From a bacterium (GTDB taxonomy: Bacteria > JAMCPX01), in the NCBI GenBank assembly GCA_027364825.1, contig DAHXOM010000132.1, positions 1 to 16,759 on the forward strand: DNA of 16,759 nucleotides, read 5' to 3'. Position 1 is the stretch's first letter; each line of letters starts with the position of its first letter. The position numbers were made by a program, and so were the translations under genes. The notes under the pieces were generated by a model. The model saw nothing but the letters and a program-made list of their open reading frames with translations. It was not told the origin of the DNA and searched no databases. Below, piece by piece: positions 1 through 7,953 of this stretch.

Positions 1-3
1 AAT

Positions 4-24
4 TATAGCACAGATTGTGCTATA
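4..24. repeat. Perfect 9-bp inverted repeat, operator- or terminator-like
   Basis: The arms are tatagcaca (4-12) and tgtgctata (16-24), separated by gat. No T-tract follows on the + strand, so an operator or dispersed palindrome fits better than a terminator. The gene it belongs to may lie left of the window. Confidence 0.6.
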
Positions 25-315
25 GTCAAGAGGAGCTTCAGACAAGGTCACTGAGGGAAGAAGGGGGTCAGGGCTCCCAATTGGATAGGTGATCATGGGT
101 ACGACGAGCCATCGGCAAATAACAAAGGTGCTAAATTTTCGTTTTAATAAGTTCTAACCGTAGAATAGCCAATCAACTATTACATTGCTTATCGTGGCTA
201 TCGTTGACGGGGTCAAAAATGACGGGATATCAACATTGGCTTCATACCAAATTACTTTCTCCCTATACTTGCTGATAAACAATCCGAACTCAGTATGACA
301 TCACTTGCTCTGCTT

Positions 316-346
316 TTGCACATTGCTTATTCGAGACGCCTATAGT
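316..346 (+). promoter_or_regulatory. Weak sigma70-like promoter candidate for the amidohydrolase
   Basis: A TATAGT hexamer at 341-346 resembles a -10 box. The best upstream match, TTGCAC at 316-321, gives a 19-base spacer, which is long. Transcription would begin near 353, leaving a short leader carrying the ribosome binding site. This rests on sequence inspection only. Confidence 0.3.
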
Positions 347-367
347 ATGTTGATATCATCTCTGTTC

Positions 368-374
368 AAGGAGG
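368..374 (+). promoter_or_regulatory. Strong Shine-Dalgarno for the amidohydrolase
   Basis: AAGGAGG ends 6 bases before the ATG at 381. It fixes that start and shows the gene was made for efficient translation before it acquired the in-frame stop. Confidence 0.85.
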
Positions 375-380
375 TTTCGT

Positions 381-1262
381 ATGATTATCGACTGTCACTA
401 CCATCTCGACGAGCGCCTGCTCAGGACGGATGAGCTGTTGAGCAGGATGGATGCAAACGGGGTTGATAAAATTGCACTCATGGCCCCCATGGTCGAACCA
501 TTCAAAGAGCCTTCAGCCTTTCTGGTAAGCCTTCTGCAGTTTCTGTTAACCCACAAACAATTACGGGGTATCGGGAAATCCCTTGTCGCAAACTTTGATG
601 CGAGCGGCGACGTCAATATCCTCGGCAAGATCTATAAAATAGACAAGGACCCGGACAACGTGCCCGTATTCGATGCGGTAAAAAAATACCCGGGCAGGTT
701 TTCCGGCTGGATATTCGTCAATCCGCGCGGCAGGAACGATCAGGTCAAAGAATTTGGAAAATGGAAAAACACTCCGGGTGTTATCGGGGTCAAGGCACAC
801 TCGTTCTGGCACCATTTTAAACCCGTTGAACTTGCTCCTGTTGCCCGTTAACTTGCAAAGACCGGCAAGCCCATGCTCATCCATGTGGGATTCGGCGAAG
901 AGGGTGATTTTTACAGCCTCCTCAAAGAGGTGCCGGATTTAAAGCTTATCCTGGCCCACGCAGGCTTCCCTGTTTACCGGGAGACATGGGCACGGATCAA
1001 AGACAACAAGCACGTGTTCGTGGATCTGTCACAAACTACCTACGTCGGGGAAAGCATTACCCGGCAGGTCGTCGAATACCTCGGCGTGGATCGATGCCTG
1101 TTCGGTACAGACGGGCCGTTCGGTTTTTATGCGTCCGACAAGAAGTTTGATTACGGGTTTATCAAGAGAAGGCTGGAAAGGCTTTTCCCGGATAAGGGTG
1201 TACAGAAAAGGCTGCTGGGAGAAAACTTCGCAGAACTCGCAGGAATAAAGGCAACGCCGTAG
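381..1262 (+). pseudogene. Amidohydrolase_2-family metal-dependent hydrolase, interrupted by an in-frame TAA
   Basis: The reading frame runs for 156 codons, meets TAA at 849-851, and continues in the same frame to the stop at 1260-1262, giving 293 codon positions, a normal family length. Metal-ligand motifs of the amidohydrolase TIM barrel lie on both sides: DCHYH (H6, H8) before the stop, and LIHVG (H168), LAHAG (H193) and FGTDGPFG (D244) after it. Neither half could form the active site alone. The codon at the break aligns with a helix reading PVAR-stop-LAKTGKP, so a single CAA (Gln) to TAA change explains it. The substrate cannot be read from sequence; decarboxylases and lactonases share this family. 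The 3' end converges on the large-subunit gene with a gap of only 26 bases. Alternatives are a sequencing error or stop readthrough. Confidence 0.85.
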
Positions 1263-1288
1263 GCAGGAAACACGCCTGCCCGTGCGCC

Positions 1289-2884
1289 CTATAGGTCGTT
1301 TCCCGAATAGGACAGGTTAAAGCTTTTGTTCATCAGGGGAAAATCCGGCACCACATTACCGGGCCCGGCATGTCCGAGCACTGCCCAGTTGACAAACGAG
1401 GGATCGCGGGGAGCAACCCTGCTGATATTCCCCTGTGCATCCGTTGTGATGAAATACACGATCTCGCCCCGCCACCCTTCGACGGCATTTACCGATAGAG
1501 CGTCTTTTTTCAAAGCATCCTCTTGCAGGGAAATACGGATGGGCCCATCCGGGAGCTTGTTCAGGGCGTGGAGGATAATATCTATGGATGCTCGCACTTC
1601 TTTGACACGGACACGGAAACGGGCATAAACATCCCCGCCCTGTTCGGTTTCGACCTCATCGGGGCGCAGTTCATCGTATGCCGCGTACGGGAAATCAGCA
1701 CGCGTATCCCTCTCTATGCCGACCGCTTTTGCTGCAATTCCGACAACGCCGTGATCTTCCACGACCTCGTACGGAACCACACCGGTACCTTTCAAACGGT
1801 TCAGCAGCGATGTGCTGTTCTCCGCGCCATCGATAATCTCGGAGAAATCCTTCACGATTGCCGGGAGCTCTCCGGACAGTCTGTTCCTTTCTTCACCGGT
1901 TAGATCTTTCGCAACCCCGCCAATCACATTGACTCCGCGCAGAAACCTGCTCCCGGTGATCCTCCCGTTGATCTGCATGATGATCTCCCGGAGACGAGCC
2001 CCGTGAGCGCCGCCGAAATTAAAACCCGCATCGAGCATAATCGCACCGAGGTCCCCCACGTGGTTTGCCAGTCTTTCCAGCTCCGCATAGATTACCCGGA
2101 GATATCTTGCCCGCCGCGGAGCTGTAACGTCTCCCAGCTGTTCTACGGCCTGGCAAAAAGCCAGGGAATGGCTGAACGAGCTGTCTCCCGAGATCTTTTC
2201 CGAAAGACGCACCTTCTTGTCCAGGGACAACTGCTCGAACAATTTCTCGCTGCCCTTATGCGTATATCCGAGGCGCGGCTCCAGCAGGAGAATCTCTTCC
2301 CCTGCCACGCTGAATCGGAAATGTCCGGGTTCGATAATGCCGGCATGGATCGGCCCTACCGGTATCTCGTATATCCCCTCGCCCTCGACTCTCTGGAACT
2401 GATACGTCCCTTGCGACTGTGCGGGACGCGTTTGCCAGTGAAAGTCTTTTCTGAGGGGGAAAATATCAGAAGGCCAGTTTTCATGGAGGATGATTGGCCT
2501 TGGATCCGGATGACCTGTCGGTATCAGGCCGAAGAACGTCTGTATCTTTCTCTCATAATTCCATGCCCCATGGATGCCGGGGGTAAGTGACGGAAATTCT
2601 TTCGTATCTTTTAATCGAATAAAGGGGATGATAAACGCATTCTCCCCCGGGACACCAAAGATGTACCACACTTTAAAACACCCCTGCGTCTCCCGTTCAT
2701 CGGTTGCCGCAATGAGCTTGAGCGAGAGCTTTTTGTTGCCGTAAAGCTCCCGGGCGGTTTCTTTGATCCCCGAAGCCGGTACCTCGAAAAAAACGGCATT
2801 ACCGGAAACGCCGGTCTTTACGTTTTCAGGCAGGTATTGTTTTAAAGTTTCTATCTTCATATCAGTAGTGTGCAGCCGCTCCAT
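1289..2884 (-). CDS. Complex I/[NiFe]-hydrogenase-like large subunit (NuoCD/HyfG/HycE-type) lacking all NiFe-ligand cysteines
   Basis: 531 aa. Roughly residues 10-125 form a NuoC-like (30 kDa) domain, fused to a NuoD/hydrogenase-large domain from about 165 with the typical GPIHAGIIEPGHFRFS stretch. Group 4 hydrogenases bind NiFe with an N-terminal CGxC and a C-terminal DPCxxC. Here the first reads ISGDSSFSH (S232 and S235 replace Cys) and the second reads NLSYSGND (S525 and G528 replace Cys). The protein ends three residues after the second motif, so the extension normally cut off by a maturation protease is absent. It should not be a hydrogenase and best fits the Ehr (energy-converting hydrogenase-related) large subunit, facing the cytoplasm on the membrane arm. 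Last gene of the operon. The start is uncertain: ATG at 2884 overlaps the upstream gene by 23 bases without a ribosome site, while ATG at 2860 lies one base after the upstream stop and suits the operon's tight spacing. Residue numbers use 2884. Confidence 0.88.
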   Translation of the reverse strand: MERLHTTDMKIETLKQYLPENVKTGVSGNAVFFEVPASGIKETARELYGNKKLSLKLIAATDERETQGCFKVWYIFGVPGENAFIIPFIRLKDTKEFPSLTPGIHGAWNYERKIQTFFGLIPTGHPDPRPIILHENWPSDIFPLRKDFHWQTRPAQSQGTYQFQRVEGEGIYEIPVGPIHAGIIEPGHFRFSVAGEEILLLEPRLGYTHKGSEKLFEQLSLDKKVRLSEKISGDSSFSHSLAFCQAVEQLGDVTAPRRARYLRVIYAELERLANHVGDLGAIMLDAGFNFGGAHGARLREIIMQINGRITGSRFLRGVNVIGGVAKDLTGEERNRLSGELPAIVKDFSEIIDGAENSTSLLNRLKGTGVVPYEVVEDHGVVGIAAKAVGIERDTRADFPYAAYDELRPDEVETEQGGDVYARFRVRVKEVRASIDIILHALNKLPDGPIRISLQEDALKKDALSVNAVEGWRGEIVYFITTDAQGNISRVAPRDPSFVNWAVLGHAGPGNVVPDFPLMNKSFNLSYSGNDL

Positions 2885-4304
2885 TGATTAATGCAAACAA
2901 AAATCCGGGGACATGAAAACTCAGGTAAGAAGCTGCGGCAATGAGTGCAAGGGGCGGAACAACGAGCCAGACACTCCCTTCCCCTGCCTTGATCCCTTCC
3001 GGTGTTTTACCGAACGACATGGCCGTTACATGCTTGAAGAACCCGACAAACAGGACAACCATCGAGAACAGGGCGACAAGGACAACCGCGGGGTGTGTTT
3101 TTATACCGGCGGAAAGAATAAATATTTTGGTGAGGAATATCCCGAACGGCGGTGTACCGGTGATAAAGAGAAACGCCGTGAGGAACAGTATGCCCGTTAC
3201 GGTAAGCGCGGCAAGGACCCCGGTGACCCTGGCTATCTTCGTCGAACTGTACTTTAACAAGACCGTGCCCGCGGACAGGAACAGGGTGGACTTTATAAGG
3301 GCATGGTAGATCATGTGAAGTATCGCGGCAAAAGCACCGATGCCGCCGAACCCGAACCCGAGGGACACAATACCCATATTTTCGATGCTCGAATAGGCGA
3401 GCAGCCGTTTATAGTTCGTCTGGGTAAGAATGATCAGGGCAGCGACAAGCATGGAGATTACACCGAACAGAATCAGGAAATTCCGCGAAAAAGATACGCC
3501 CACAACCGCATCGGTTATATTTTTGAACCTGAGGACCATAATGAACGCAACATTCAGGAGCACCCCGGACAGCAGCGCGCTGATCGGTGCCGGTGCTTTA
3601 CTGTGGGCATCCGGCAGCCATGTGTGCATCGGCACAAGCCCGGCCTTGGTCCAGTAGCCGATCAGCACAAAGACAAAAGCAATCTTTGCGATCAACGGAT
3701 CGAAATGCGCGGTATTGGCCGCAAGCAGCTGCCAGCTGACAAAACCGCTCCCCTGCAGGGAGGTCAGAGGTATAAAATACAGGAGCGTCCCGAAAAATCC
3801 CAGGAGCAGACCGATGGAATTGATAATGAGGTACTTCCATGCCGCTTCCATGGCCGAAGGTTTATTATAGAAACTGATGAGGAACGCGGTGGAGAGCGTC
3901 GTGGCCTCTATGGAAATCCATGTTACGATGGGACTACCCGCAGTGACGGCGAGAAACATCGCCGCTATAAAAAGGTCCATCAGGACAAAGTATTGCCGTA
4001 CCCTGGTGAGACCGATGATCCCCTTTGCGGTTTCCTGCCGGAGATACTCGACCGAATAGACGGCCACGGCAAGCCCGACACAGGCAATGATAAGCATAAC
4101 AATGGCACCGAGCGAATCGACGTAAAAAAATGAGAACGGGACGTAGCTGCCGGAAGAGGCGACCTTGAGGGAGACGAGTATCGACTCAACAAACGCAACG
4201 GCCGAAGCAGCGATGGAAGAGGCCTCGATAAGGCGCCGGTGCCTGACCGAAATGCCGATCAACGCGGAGACAAGAAACGATGTCAGAATGATCGGTAATT
4301 CCAT
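2862..4304 (-). CDS. hyfF: Antiporter-like proton-translocating membrane subunit (NuoN/HyfF-type)
   Basis: 480 aa, strongly hydrophobic throughout, with the proton_antipo_M core shared by NuoL/M/N, Mrp antiporters and HyfF. Key charged residues of the proton path can be placed: E133 in WISIEATTL, K220 in GYWTKAGLVPMHTWLPDAHS, H330 and H334 around the HMIYH segment, and K338. These are conserved in active pumping subunits, so the membrane arm appears functional. A good ribosome site (AAAGGA) overlaps the end of the HyfE-like gene, and only 4 bases separate the two genes. It is slightly shorter than E. coli HyfF. The symbol reflects family resemblance: the complex it serves lacks hydrogenase ligands, so an Ehr-type name may be more accurate. 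Confidence 0.88.
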   Translation of the reverse strand: MELPIILTSFLVSALIGISVRHRRLIEASSIAASAVAFVESILVSLKVASSGSYVPFSFFYVDSLGAIVMLIIACVGLAVAVYSVEYLRQETAKGIIGLTRVRQYFVLMDLFIAAMFLAVTAGSPIVTWISIEATTLSTAFLISFYNKPSAMEAAWKYLIINSIGLLLGFFGTLLYFIPLTSLQGSGFVSWQLLAANTAHFDPLIAKIAFVFVLIGYWTKAGLVPMHTWLPDAHSKAPAPISALLSGVLLNVAFIMVLRFKNITDAVVGVSFSRNFLILFGVISMLVAALIILTQTNYKRLLAYSSIENMGIVSLGFGFGGIGAFAAILHMIYHALIKSTLFLSAGTVLLKYSSTKIARVTGVLAALTVTGILFLTAFLFITGTPPFGIFLTKIFILSAGIKTHPAVVLVALFSMVVLFVGFFKHVTAMSFGKTPEGIKAGEGSVWLVVPPLALIAAASYLSFHVPGFLFALINGAAAHY

Positions 4305-4308
4305 ACCA

Positions 4309-4956
4309 TCAGTCCTTTAAATGCCTCATGGAGGTCACATCGAGCGAACCGAAGTGCCGGTAGATCATGGACATGAATACCGTCGCGATGACGAGCCATA
4401 CAAAAAGATCGAACATAATGCCCGCCTGCAGTGCCGGTGACTGTTCGAGACCGGCAAACACGGCAAAGACTATAATGCTGTTTTCGAACGAAAGAATACC
4501 GATGATCTGCGACAGCGCGCCCTTGCGGTTAATGATCAATCCGAGCGAAAGGAACATGGCCGAAAGCGCAAGCGACAGCAATGCATGGTTGGCCGGGACG
4601 ATATTCACCAGCGGCGCGAGTTTTTGAGAGTGGGCCATGGCGGTAATAGCGGCAATGATTATCAGCGTGAGCGGGATATTGAGATACGTGCTGACCGAAA
4701 ACCTCAACCCGTTCTTTTTGATCAACCGGACAAAAAACAACGGTGCAAGAATCACTTTGACGACAAACGCGAGCAGCGTAACGAAGAGCAGGGATACCCT
4801 GCCCGTTTCAAGAAAAGAATTGAACAATACCAAAACAATTGCGAGCGATTGTACGCTGTACGCTATCACTGCCCCGGAATTCTTTTTTGTCAGGTGCAGG
4901 AATACAACGGTCAGAAAAATGATTCCCAATAATAACCGCAGTGCCATGATACTCAT
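4309..4956 (-). CDS. hyfE: HyfE-like membrane subunit (NuoK-related)
   Basis: About 215 aa of almost continuous hydrophobic helices. It matches HyfE in layout: LAFVVKVILAPLFF in the first half, GILSFENSI with a buried Glu in the second half, and a C-terminal tail reading SLDVTSMRHLKD, much like the end of E. coli HyfE. In group 4 complexes this subunit takes the place of NuoK and joins the NuoH-like protein to the antiporter-like subunits. The frame also has an ATG at 5001, which would overlap the upstream gene by 35 bases and add a polar, Cys-containing leader unlike the family. I therefore start at 4956, 10 bases after the upstream stop; ATG at 4947 is also possible. No strong ribosome site precedes either, so translational coupling is likely. 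Confidence 0.82.
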   Translation of the reverse strand: MSIMALRLLLGIIFLTVVFLHLTKKNSGAVIAYSVQSLAIVLVLFNSFLETGRVSLLFVTLLAFVVKVILAPLFFVRLIKKNGLRFSVSTYLNIPLTLIIIAAITAMAHSQKLAPLVNIVPANHALLSLALSAMFLSLGLIINRKGALSQIIGILSFENSIIVFAVFAGLEQSPALQAGIMFDLFVWLVIATVFMSMIYRHFGSLDVTSMRHLKD

Positions 4957-4966
4957 ACAGGGACAC

Positions 4967-5905
4967 TCATAACGGATAAACCATCCCAATCGCAATGACA
5001 TTCAGAATAAAAGATATGATGAGGAGGTCCGGCAGGCGGAAGAACCTGAACTTTGCCATGCTCGATTCAAGCACGGCAATGACCATGCAAAATATGATTA
5101 TTTTTATGGCAAACGTGGTTATGCCGAAGATAATTGCGGCTGTGTCCGGGCCCTGTGCAATGCCCCAGGGGAAAAAGAGGTTCGATGCCATGGCCGCAAA
5201 GATAAAGAGCTTGTTTGCCGATGCCCATTCCATAAGCGCCAGTCTTTTCCCCGAGTACTCGAGGATCATGGCTTCATGGATCATGGTCAGCTCCAGGTGC
5301 GTGGCCGGATTATCGAAAGGGAACCGGCCTGTCTCGGCAAGGAGCACGATAAAAAATCCTCCAAACGCCAATATCCTGGGCAAAAAAGACCTCCCGATCG
5401 CAAACATACCGGTACCGGAACCGGCAAACAGGTTGGTGGTCCCGCTCACCAGGGCAACCGTCAGGAGCGAAAAGATGAGTCCCCCCTCTGCAAGCGCGGA
5501 AACCGTCATTTCGCGGCTTGAGCCGAATCCCCCGAATGCGCTGCCCGTGTCCATCCCCGCAAGCGCCAGGAAGAATGTTCCGATGGAAAGTGTATAGATG
5601 ACAACCAGCAAATCGCCGGTCAGGGTGTTTTTGAGAAATGATGCAAAGAGCGGTATGCCCGTGCCCGCGACAACGGTCGCGGTAAAGATGATGTACGGTG
5701 CGTACCGGAATATCCATGAGGCATCCCTGCTGATCACTTCATCTTTATACAGGAGCTTCCCTATATCCCTGTACGGCTGGAAAATACCCGGGCCCTGCCG
5801 GTTTTGCAGCAGGGCCTTGAATTTCTTAATAATACCGGCACACAGGGGCGATATCACCGGCACCGACAGGAACTGTATTGTCCACAGGAGCGTCATCTTC
5901 ATCAC
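4967..5905 (-). CDS. hyfC: NuoH/HyfC-like membrane anchor subunit
   Basis: 312 aa with about eight hydrophobic segments. Signature motifs of NuoH/HyfC are intact: the RQGPGIFQPYRDIGKLLYKD loop (36-55), GSSREMTVSALAE (128-140, with E132 and E140), and the AETGRFPFDNPATHLEL stretch (190 onward, with E191 and E205), followed by a Glu-rich turn. In complex I these line the quinone cavity and the first proton channel; in group 4 hydrogenases the same subunit carries the peripheral arm. Their retention argues that coupling between the peripheral and membrane arms is still selected. Start and upstream stop overlap as ATGA (5905-5902), the usual sign of translational coupling. Confidence 0.9.
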   Translation of the reverse strand: MMKMTLLWTIQFLSVPVISPLCAGIIKKFKALLQNRQGPGIFQPYRDIGKLLYKDEVISRDASWIFRYAPYIIFTATVVAGTGIPLFASFLKNTLTGDLLVVIYTLSIGTFFLALAGMDTGSAFGGFGSSREMTVSALAEGGLIFSLLTVALVSGTTNLFAGSGTGMFAIGRSFLPRILAFGGFFIVLLAETGRFPFDNPATHLELTMIHEAMILEYSGKRLALMEWASANKLFIFAAMASNLFFPWGIAQGPDTAAIIFGITTFAIKIIIFCMVIAVLESSMAKFRFFRLPDLLIISFILNVIAIGMVYPL

Positions 5906-7950
5906 AGCACCCAGAACAGGGCTATCACCAGTGCGATAAAGATATACGAGATGTAGACATTGATGTTCCCGCTCTGGATGTCCTTGGTGCGCAGGGATAA
6001 CCGGGTAATCATCTCCCGCAGCGGTTTGTAAACGTAAGACCCGTATACATCGCTGATGCCGAGGATAACGGTCCTGGTCTTCGGCAGGTACCTGCTCCGG
6101 GAGTCGTTGTATTCGATTTCCTTCTGGATGCTCGGTTTGAGCACGCCTTTAAAGATGAGGATGATCGAACGCGCAAACCCGGTCGCGGTTATTTCCATAC
6201 GAGGGGTCAGGTCGGTACCGCAGTCCCATGTTTCGCCGATTTTGACCCTCTGCGATCTGTTGATTAAATATTTGACGGTAAACGATACAATAATAAACAC
6301 AGCGATAAAAATGAATAGAAATGCCGGTGCTGAAACCGATGCAAAGCCGCCCCCCGCTGTTATGCTCTGTTCCGGCGATACGCTGACAAACGATGGGGTG
6401 TTCCGGAAAGCATCGAGGTCCCTTCCGATACTTTCAAGAAAAGGTATAAGGTACCCGGAGCATATCCCGAATAAGAAAGACAGCGCAGCCAGCGCCCCCA
6501 TGGCCGCACGCAACGTGAGCCGTGACTCCTTTGCATGGGCGACCTCCGGGCTTCTCGGACGCGCAAGGAACGTTGCTCCGAACGCCTTCACAAAACAGGC
6601 GAGCGCAAGCCCTCCGGTAAATGCCAGTGCGCCTGCCGCCAGGATAAACATCCATTTTGCGGAAAAATCCGGCACTGCAATCCCCTTGAAAAGCGACTGG
6701 AACGTCAGCCACTCGCTGAAAAATCCGTTGAACGGGGGTAAGGCCGATATTGCCATGGCCCCCACCAGAAAGAAGAATGCGGTCTGCGGCATAAAGCGGA
6801 TAAGCCCGCCGTATTCTTCCATGTTCCGCGTATGTGTCTCGTTAATGACCGAACCGGCGCTTAAAAAGAGCAGGGATTTAAAAACAGCGTGGTTTAAGAT
6901 GTGGAAGAGCGCTGCGATAAGCCCGAGGAGCGCCAGTGACGGCATGCCGAGCGACGAGAAAGTCAGCGCGCTGCCTAAGCCGAGCAGGATGATCCCGATA
7001 TTTTCTATGCTGTGGTAAGCAAGGAGTCTCTTGATGTCATGCTCGGTAAGCGCATATAAAACCCCGAGCAGGGAAGACACGGAACCTGCAGCGAGCACCG
7101 TAAGACCCCACCATATTGGGACAGGCTGGAGCATGCCGAGAAAAATTCTGATGAGCATGTAAATACCGGTTTTGATCATAACGCCGGACATCAATGCGGA
7201 GACATGGGAAGGGGCGGCCGGATGCGCGCCTGGAAGCCAGATATGGAACGGTACAATACCGGCCTTCGTGCCGAAACCGATCAGCGCAAGCAGGAAAACG
7301 GCGTTTTTTACGGTTAGAGGGATGAGTGCGGCATTGGCCCTCACCGTCTCGAAATCAAAAGAGCCGGTGTATTTATAAAACAGCAGAAAGGATAGGATAA
7401 TAAAGGCAGTACCCGCGTGGGTCATGATTAGATAGAGAAATCCCGCCTTGATATTGCCCTCGTCGTTGCGGTCGTACACGACAAGGAAGTACGACGTAAC
7501 GGACATGATTTCCCAGGCGATCAGGAAAAAGATCCCGTTCGATGCGGACACGACAAGGAGCATGGCTGCGATGAACAGGTTGTAGAAAAGGCCCAGGACA
7601 CCGATGCTGTACGTTTTGTAAAAATGTTTTACATACCCGATCCCGTATACGGAAGAAAAGAGGGCGATCAGGGAAACAACAAAAATAAAAAAGGCGGACA
7701 GCCGGTCGATATGGAAAGCCAATGAAAAGAGCGGGGAAAAGGCCGTTTCGACGGCGAACGATACATCGTGCCCGGTTATGATCACGGAGAGTGCAAAAAA
7801 CAGTCCCCACAGAGAGCCGGCGATCGAGAAAAGGCCGGACCATTCATTGGAGAGCGCGTCATGTTTCCGCAGTACCAGGGAGCCGAGCGCACCTGCGGAA
7901 AACAGCAAAAGCAAAACAAAAAGACCCGTCTGATTGGTGATCGTATCCAT
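5902..7950 (-). CDS. hyfB: NuoL/HyfB-like antiporter-type membrane subunit
   Basis: 682 aa, the largest membrane protein of the operon, comparable in size to E. coli HyfB. The proton_antipo_M core spans roughly residues 120-420, and a hydrophobic segment at the extreme C-terminus (about 660-682) follows a more polar stretch. Pumping residues are present: E147 in IAWEIMSVTSYF, K229 in GFGTKAGIVPFHIWLPGAHP, K260, H350 and H354 in FHILNH, and K358. These correspond to the Glu/Lys pairs and the His/Lys of the translocation channel in NuoL and Mrp subunits. It begins three bases after the small-subunit gene and ends in a 4-base overlap with the NuoH-like gene. No clear ribosome site is seen, consistent with coupled translation. 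Confidence 0.9.
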   Translation of the reverse strand: MDTITNQTGLFVLLLLFSAGALGSLVLRKHDALSNEWSGLFSIAGSLWGLFFALSVIITGHDVSFAVETAFSPLFSLAFHIDRLSAFFIFVVSLIALFSSVYGIGYVKHFYKTYSIGVLGLFYNLFIAAMLLVVSASNGIFFLIAWEIMSVTSYFLVVYDRNDEGNIKAGFLYLIMTHAGTAFIILSFLLFYKYTGSFDFETVRANAALIPLTVKNAVFLLALIGFGTKAGIVPFHIWLPGAHPAAPSHVSALMSGVMIKTGIYMLIRIFLGMLQPVPIWWGLTVLAAGSVSSLLGVLYALTEHDIKRLLAYHSIENIGIILLGLGSALTFSSLGMPSLALLGLIAALFHILNHAVFKSLLFLSAGSVINETHTRNMEEYGGLIRFMPQTAFFFLVGAMAISALPPFNGFFSEWLTFQSLFKGIAVPDFSAKWMFILAAGALAFTGGLALACFVKAFGATFLARPRSPEVAHAKESRLTLRAAMGALAALSFLFGICSGYLIPFLESIGRDLDAFRNTPSFVSVSPEQSITAGGGFASVSAPAFLFIFIAVFIIVSFTVKYLINRSQRVKIGETWDCGTDLTPRMEITATGFARSIILIFKGVLKPSIQKEIEYNDSRSRYLPKTRTVILGISDVYGSYVYKPLREMITRLSLRTKDIQSGNINVYISYIFIALVIALFWVL

Positions 7951-7953
7951 GTC

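Larger units (their letters stand above)
1..380. other. Non-coding region upstream of the amidohydrolase
   Basis: I see no credible gene in this AT-rich stretch. It holds a perfect 9-bp palindrome at 4-24. An 11-base direct repeat (acattgcttat) lies at 182-192 and 320-330. An 11-bp inverted repeat (gatatcaacat / atgttgatatc) has arms at 226-236 and 347-357. A weak promoter-like pair and a strong Shine-Dalgarno sequence precede the gene at 381. No tRNA, rRNA or riboswitch fold is recognisable by eye. Confidence 0.6.

Noticed and set aside
873..1262. Second half of the amidohydrolase as an independent gene
   Set aside because: It is in the same frame as 381-851, has no Shine-Dalgarno, and homology continues through the codons before its ATG, so it is the rest of one interrupted gene.
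1262..1280. Terminator between the convergent amidohydrolase and large-subunit genes
   Set aside because: The ggcagg/cctgcc hairpin has only 6-bp arms and no T-tract on either strand.
3303..4133. 276-codon open frame on the + strand
   Set aside because: It lies wholly antisense to the NuoN/HyfF-like gene, is rich in charged residues with no family resemblance and has no ribosome site; a shadow of the real membrane-protein gene.
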